This document shows positions 58,720-64,000 of a DNA stretch of 64,000 nucleotides, in pieces. The notes beneath the pieces were generated by a model. The model searched no databases. It saw only the letters and a list, made by a program, of their open reading frames with translations, and had not been told where the DNA came from. Within the stretch, counting starts at the first letter, position 1; each line of letters begins with the position of its first letter. The stretch is from Oscarella lobularis. Lineage: Eukaryota > Porifera > Homoscleromorpha > Homosclerophorida > Oscarellidae. Made by a program: the position numbers and the translations under genes. Location: positions 682,001-746,000 of the forward strand of contig NC_089185.1 of assembly GCF_947507565.1 (NCBI RefSeq), written 5' to 3'.

Positions 58720-59310
58720 CTAGGCATGGAACATCAGAATGTCAGTGAATATCGATTCGAGGATGACAAAAAAGCCGATGACGTAGAGCCACCAGAATTT
58801 CTCCTTTTCCAAATCGCCCCGTCGAATCCACCAAAGCTGGAAGGAAATACATATCACCATGGAGACTTCTCGTTCTAAAGTACGCCAAAATGACGTCACA
58901 ATGCGAGCTATCTTACCACGAACAGTTCAATCTGCGCAAAGCCTACGAATATGCTCTGATCACGCGTAATTCAACATAGAATTTCCTCTTACTAAGTAAG
59001 CTGATAAAGAGGAGAATATAAAGGCCGTCCTTTCCGTCAATAGCTCGATATATCGTCAGGACAAAGGTGATCTGCGAATAATAAGTCAAACTATACGATA
59101 TCTGCTGCAGTACGTACCACTAGCGAAAGGACGACGAGCGTGACGAAGGTGATCTGGAGTTTTCGCTGCAAGACAATGCGTCATTGCGAGAGCCTTCACA
59201 ACGCCCGCGACGTATCCTACCGTTGTCGGACTGTCGGTTTTGTCATAGTACAGCGGCTTTTGCTCGGGGCTCGAGCCAGCTTTGCCGAATATCGGCTCCG
59301 TGTCACCCAT
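58720..59310 (-). CDS. TMEM243: TMEM243-like four-helix membrane protein
   Basis: At least five small exons. ATG 59310 gives MGDTEPIFGKAGSSPEQKPL, then after a GTAGGA donor RKLQITFVTLVVLSLV, ITFVLTIYRAIDGKDGLYI with LLFISLL, FAQIELFV, and LWWIRRGDLEKEKFWWLYVI with GFFVILESIFTDILMFHA, stop 58720. The short soluble N-terminus with PLFG-like wording, four helices and the central RxGDLE motif followed by an ending with FH match TMEM243 (human YRQGDLEPKFRKL, ANLYFHDV). The function of TMEM243 is poorly known. About 120 residues, as in human. Divergent from the vinculin-family gene. Confidence 0.7.
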
Positions 59311-59408
59311 CGCGGAATCTCGAATCTCGTGACAAGCGCTTTGATTTCAACGCCGGTGCGGAATACGCCTCGTTCCGTCAAAAAAGCGAGACAAACGACG
59401 CCGAGACG
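59311..59408. promoter_or_regulatory. Shared divergent promoter of TMEM243-like and vinculin-like genes
   Basis: 98 bp between start codons pointing apart. No TATA box was seen. Confidence 0.5.
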
Positions 59409-62400
59409 ATGTCGTCGACGATTATGAGCGTCGCAATTCAAACCAAAGCCATGCAACTCGTCCTCGAGCCGATAGAGAACCAGGTAAGCGCTCAAACGAA
59501 CACGAAAAAGGACAGTGGGCGTCGCCCGGCGTTATTCGCCCGTCGGCGTCAACGTCGAACGTTCACTGACGACCGAATTCGATCTCTTCGTTCAGGTCGA
59601 GCAGTTGATCGTCGTCAACGACGCGAAATATCGCGAAAACGCTCGCCTTCGCAGTCTCGTGCCGGCGGCGCAGCGAGTCGAATCGGCGACGGATCGATTG
59701 ACGCTTACGGCAAAGAGAGTCGCCACCGACAGCGGCGACGAGGTAAAAAAAAACCCCGAAAACGCGTCCGCCCCAGGGGCACAGGCACGTCCGGTGGGAG
59801 GAATGGGAACGATTTGGGAAGACCAAAACATAGGTCAACTCACTCTAAAAAAAGTTCATTGAGGGTGCTGAACTATAGTTTCTATTCTCTGAGCTCATGA
59901 GACACCCGTCCTTTTATGAGAATTCTTTGTGACCGTTTTATTGACTGCGCTATCTATGTACGCAATTTCTATATTGATCTCTTATAGATTCTGCAAGAGA
60001 AGCTCGCTGCTGCCAATAATCACTTGGCTCAGGCGAGTCACAGCATGATGCGAGCCGCGCGATCGTTGACAATGAATTGCATGGATCGGACGGCGAGGAC
60101 GACGTTAGTCGAATCGGCTCGCGGAGTGATGGAGGGAACGCTGACCGTAATGAAAAGAAGAGAGGGAGAAAAAAGATGGGGGTATAATTGGGATCATTTC
60201 TATTTTAGATTTTGGTCGAGTGGGATAACTCGGAGATTCGAAAAATCGTGAAAATTGCTCAGACGACGATGGATAAGTTGAGTTTGGTCGAGGGAATCAA
60301 GTCGATGCAAGGATTGGTTGTCTGTTTCAAGGTGAGAACGAAAAACGTTGTTTTCGTTCGTAAAAATTCAATTTTTTGCGCATCTAGGCGTTTTCTGATC
60401 AGCTTCTTGTGCTGGCCAACATTGCTGATAGGAGACAGAGAGTCAGTTCATTTGCTCAGATAAATGAGAATACCCTTTTCTATTTTTCATGATAGGACCT
60501 ATTGAATCCAGGACAAAGGGAGCGGATTATCATCGCTTTGAACAACCTGAAGAAATTCGTTCCCATGCTCTCGTCATCCATGCAAACGTTTGTGAAAAAT
60601 TCCGGAAATCCGCAAGCAAGAGTACGGGGGGGAAACTCATAGAAACAATTAATAATAATAATTGCTTATTGAACAGGCAAGTCGTGATTACGTCATTGGT
60701 CAAATCATGCTTGCCATAACGGAAATCATTCGAGCTATCGAAGGCAAAGGAGTGCGAGACGATCTCGAACAAGGATACCTTGCATCCACTCTCCAAAAGG
60801 CGAGCGAATCATTTATTAATCAAATACGCTTATCTATAGATTTTCTGCAGGTGAGAGCCTATTTAGCTCCAGGCACCAACAAGCAGACGGTCAGCGCGGA
60901 TTTGGATCGTCACATGGAAGCGATTGTGCGCAATAGCATGGCCGTGGCGCACGTCTGCTCCGATCCTATACGCCAGGAAATATTCCAATCGTGCCACGAG
61001 GTCAGTTGATATCGTGAAGGATTTGCGTTTCGTTGGAGATGGGGCTTTTTGAAGGTAACCAAGTTGAGGAGACAGCTGAGTGACAATTTGCGAAGTGTGC
61101 AAAGTACGCCTGGGACCCAGTCAGTCAGGTAGGGGAAGAAAATCCGTTTGGATTTCCTTGCATAGTGCTCGTATTTTTTCCAAGGGATGCGTTTGATGCT
61201 ACGGCTGAGCTTCTCTGTGAAGAATTCCGCGTCCTCGATCGACTCGTCAATGGTGCCGTCGTTCAGCAGGTGGCCACCGTTTTTGTCGACCCGTCGACGC
61301 ACATACATCGGCTCATTGGAGCGGCCGTTTCGCCGGCCAGAACGGTCAGAGGGGGAAAAAATCGATACTCACGATAATAAAAAAACAACAACATACGTTC
61401 TTTTTTTATGAGAACAGACGTTGGATCCGATTCTTGAATTAAATGAGCCCATCGAAGCGTTCAAGGCTCACGCGGCAAGATTGAGTCAAGTTGCCACGTC
61501 CGCTGCAACCAGCTCGCAAGACGCAAGGAGTGAGAAATCAAAGAATCTTTCTTTTTGACGTCATTCTTCTCCGTCTCTTCCTCCTAGAGGTTCGCGTGAT
61601 TCAAAGCACCGCGGCCGAATTGGACAAGCTCACGCCGCAGATTGTGTCGGCTGCCGTGGCAACGCGGCGTAACCCAGACGATGCCGTGGCGAAAGACCAC
61701 TTGGAGTTGCTGCGTCGCGAGTGGGCGTCCAAAGTGCAATTGCTCACTGGCTCGCTCGACGAAATTACGGACAAGGGTCACTTCATGGCCGCCTCTGGTA
61801 TAATAAACAAATAAAATAAGTAATACATAAATGATTTAATATTGTTTTCGAAGAGGCGAGCATTCGAGAAGAGATGGGTCGCTGTCGCGACGCCATCAAA
61901 GACGGCGACACGGAACGATTGGCCGTCGCCGCTCAGACGATCTGCGGTCGAGCGAGACGAATTGCCGACGTCGGACGAGCGGAGATCAGCAACAGCGACG
62001 ATCCCAACTTCAAGGCTCGCGTGCAGAGGGCAACGACTCGCTTGGAAGCAGGTGGGAAGACGTAAAAAAATGAACTATATTCGTTTTGATTTTTTATATG
62101 TTTTAGCTATTCCCGGAATGTCTTCGACGTCCAATCGGGTGATCAGTAACATTCGCGATTCGCAGGCCCAGCAGAATTTCGCCGATGCGATGCGAGAGCT
62201 TCTCGAAGGCGTTCGCGAGGTGAGGTACTCTCTGGACGGCGACAGAGCCGCCTCTGAGGAACCGATTGTGGTGAGAAAGAAAGTCATAGCAGGAAGAGGT
62301 AAGACGATAGATAGATAGATACCTTATTCGTCATCGTCTCCTCTTCTCTGTTCAGAAAGTCCCGCGGTTCGCGACGCGGCCGTGCAGATGACAGCGCCCC

Positions 62401-64000
62401 AGCTTCTCCACGGTCCCAAATACATGTCGACGCCGTCGGCGAGCGACAGCCGCGCCGAGCCGTACAATCCGTACAAGCAAATGTTCGCCACTCCGAGCGG
62501 ACGAGACGAGACGATCCAAGAAAAGAAGAGTCTTCTCGTCGGATCGGCACAGTCGACGGCCGCTTCCGTGCTGGAACAATTAGGCAAGTCGGCGACGGCA
62601 CACAGTTCGGTGCTTCCGTCGCCGACGCTGCCCGACTTCGGCTACTTGGGAAATGCGAACACAGCCGTTATGGCCGAAACGACGGCGAATCGGTTGGTTG
62701 ACGCGGCGCAGTCTGGAGATCAGGATCGCGTCGATGCGCAATGCTCGGCGGCGACGTATCTCGGCGGGAATTTGATTGGTTTGGCCGAAAAAGCAGCCAA
62801 TTCGTCAACAAATCGCGAAAAAATACGGTGGGTGAAAAAATAACGCTGTTCTCTGTAGGGAATTTTTTTCTTTAGGTTGGTGCACGTCACGGCGGCTGAG
62901 ATCGAGAAGCTCGTTCCCCAGATGACCGAACTTGCGCATGCGGTGTGCGAGAATCCGGCAAACGAGGCGGCCGTCGAGCGGCTGAACACGCTCGCGCACG
63001 GCTGGGCGGAAAAAGTGCAAGTGCTCGCCGGCGCTCTCGACAGCATGGTGACGCCCTGGTCGGGACCGGCCGTTCGTTTGGCTCGCGTCGTACAGACGGG
63101 CGGCAGCAGTCTCAAACTCGATAAAGAGGTGACGTCAGTTACTGAGGGATTAGTTATGAAAATCCTCTCGGTCCTCAAAGAAATATATAGCTAACTGTCT
63201 TGTGCTTTGTCTTCAGGCCGAGTCTATGAGAGCTTTCTCGCGGAGAATGGGCAAACTGGCTCAGGCAGCCATAGCCGCTGCTGATGCCGAAGACAATGCC
63301 GAAATCACGAGCGGTGGCGGCGGCGGCGGCGGAATGGCTTCCTCAGCGATGGCGGCAACGCGTGATCCGGCTGCGGCGAAACGCGTTTCTCTTGTCGATT
63401 CGTTGAGTCGCGACGTGGAAAAGATGACGCCGAAAGTGATTGCCGCCGCTCAACGGGTGGCGACGAATCCTGGCGACAAGGCGGCGATCGAGCAGTTCGA
63501 GATGCTTCGTCGCGAGTGGGCGTCGAAAGTGAAGACTCTCGCCGTCGCCGTCGACGACATTACGATCGGAACGTCGTCGCCGGCGGAAGCGCTTACGCAG
63601 GCGGCGGAACGAAACGAACGCAGCGCTATCAAGGATCAAGGCGACGCGCTGCGACAGTACGCGTCGGCGCTCAAAGACGTCGCCGACTGCGCGAGCGCGG
63701 GGTTCGTAGAAACGAGAGAAAAAAAAGGAATGGACGCGGAGATGGGTTTTTCTTTAGGTGCGGCGATCCGGAGAAGGTGCAGGCGGTGAAAGTGACGTCG
63801 GGGCAGGTGGAGAAGTTGACCGTTCAGTTGGTCGATGCCGCCGGTGATATGGTGGAGACGGCCACTTGCGACGACGGGTCGGCGGAGAAACGCGGATTGC
63901 GATTGGATGCAACGGAGAAAATGGAATTGCTGAAGCGAGAGTGGGCCTCCAAGGTACGCTCTTTCATTCCCGTAATTAATCTCTCAATTTTTTTGTTTTT
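59409..64000 (+). CDS. Vinculin-family protein with repeated head modules (runs off the window)
   Basis: Many exons. ATG 59409 gives MSSTIMSVAIQTKAM with LVLEPIENQVEQLIV, the vinculin/alpha-catenin N-terminus (ILEPVAQQISHLV). The D1 domain continues WDNSEIRKIVKIAQTTMDKL, FSDQLLVLANIADRRQR, IALNNLKKFVPMLSSSMQTF and YVIGQIMLAITEIIRAIEG (vinculin FTVGKMSAEINEIIRVLQL). After a short linker part comes a vinculin D4-like segment, AAELDKLTPQIVSAAV, LRREWASKVQLLTGSLDEIT (61590-61790), and SEASIREEMGRCRDAI with SNSDDPNFKARVQRAT. Instead of the Pro-rich hinge and tail, three more copies of the same module follow, near 62877-63065, 63385-63570 and 63775-63955, with the REWASKV or GWAEKVQVL words. D2 and D3 of vinculin seem reduced. 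The last visible exon ends at a GT donor near 63955. It likely links adhesion sites to actin. Confidence 0.82.
62306..62321. repeat. (GATA)n microsatellite in an intron of the vinculin-like gene
   Basis: Four tandem GATA units directly after an exon donor. Confidence 0.85.

Noticed and set aside
59184-59900. 238-residue plus-strand frame
   Set aside because: Spans the TMEM243 first exon in antisense and reads the vinculin-like exons out of frame.

Overview
The window is nuclear DNA of a very compact animal genome. I count about 30 protein genes in 64 kb. Most are split by introns of roughly 50-150 bp, with GT/AG borders that can be read directly. Tens to hundreds of bases separate most neighbours. 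The gene set is metazoan: vinculin, cortactin, TAK1, cyclin D, a CIP/KIP inhibitor, a cadherin/fibronectin receptor tyrosine kinase and a BPI/LBP protein. The compactness, together with plant-like SLAC1 anion channels that well-known animals lack, suggests a non-bilaterian, most likely a sponge (for example a homoscleromorph such as Oscarella). That assignment is inference; no species marker was tested.

Layout. 1-3.75 kb: three tandem SLAC1/TehA-type anion channel genes on the minus strand, the leftmost cut by the window edge. 3.8-6.2 kb: BPI/LBP lipid-binding protein. 6.3-11.2 kb: tomosyn (minus). 11.4-14 kb: RPF2 (minus) head-to-head with GPN2 (plus). 15.3-16 kb: linker histone H1. 16.3-18.6 kb: SEC11 (minus) head-to-head with a TDRD3-like gene (plus). 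18.6-21.5 kb: IMP3 (minus), an ODF3/SHIPPO gene (plus), PCNA (minus). 21.9-26.3 kb: TAK1, then a Rho-like GTPase. 26.4-31.5 kb: a doubtful small membrane protein (minus), REC114 (plus), PUS3 (minus), a single-exon G-alpha-s (minus). 31.7-33.8 kb: CHMP1 (plus), a DHYC palmitoyltransferase-like gene (minus). 33.9-46.8 kb: one 12.9-kb gene for a receptor tyrosine kinase with many cadherin repeats and at least ten fibronectin III repeats. 47-50.9 kb: a CIP/KIP CDK inhibitor tail-to-tail with cyclin D. 51.6-56.4 kb: cortactin and CAF-1 p60. 56.5-59.3 kb: an NDUFB4-like gene, PIGT and TMEM243. 59.4 kb to the end: a vinculin-family gene with extra head modules, continuing beyond the window.

Organisation. 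Strands alternate almost gene by gene, so many promoters must be shared between divergent genes (48-225 bp between start codons) and many 3' ends face each other, some only about 12 bp apart. Several neighbours act in S phase or cell-cycle entry (PCNA, CAF-1 p60, cyclin D, CIP/KIP inhibitor, H1). E2F-like words lie near three of them.

The best candidates for something new are the cadherin/FN3 receptor tyrosine kinase with its freshly duplicated cadherin pairs, the animal SLAC1 cluster, and the multi-module vinculin. I saw no CRISPR array, rRNA, tRNA or recognisable transposon.
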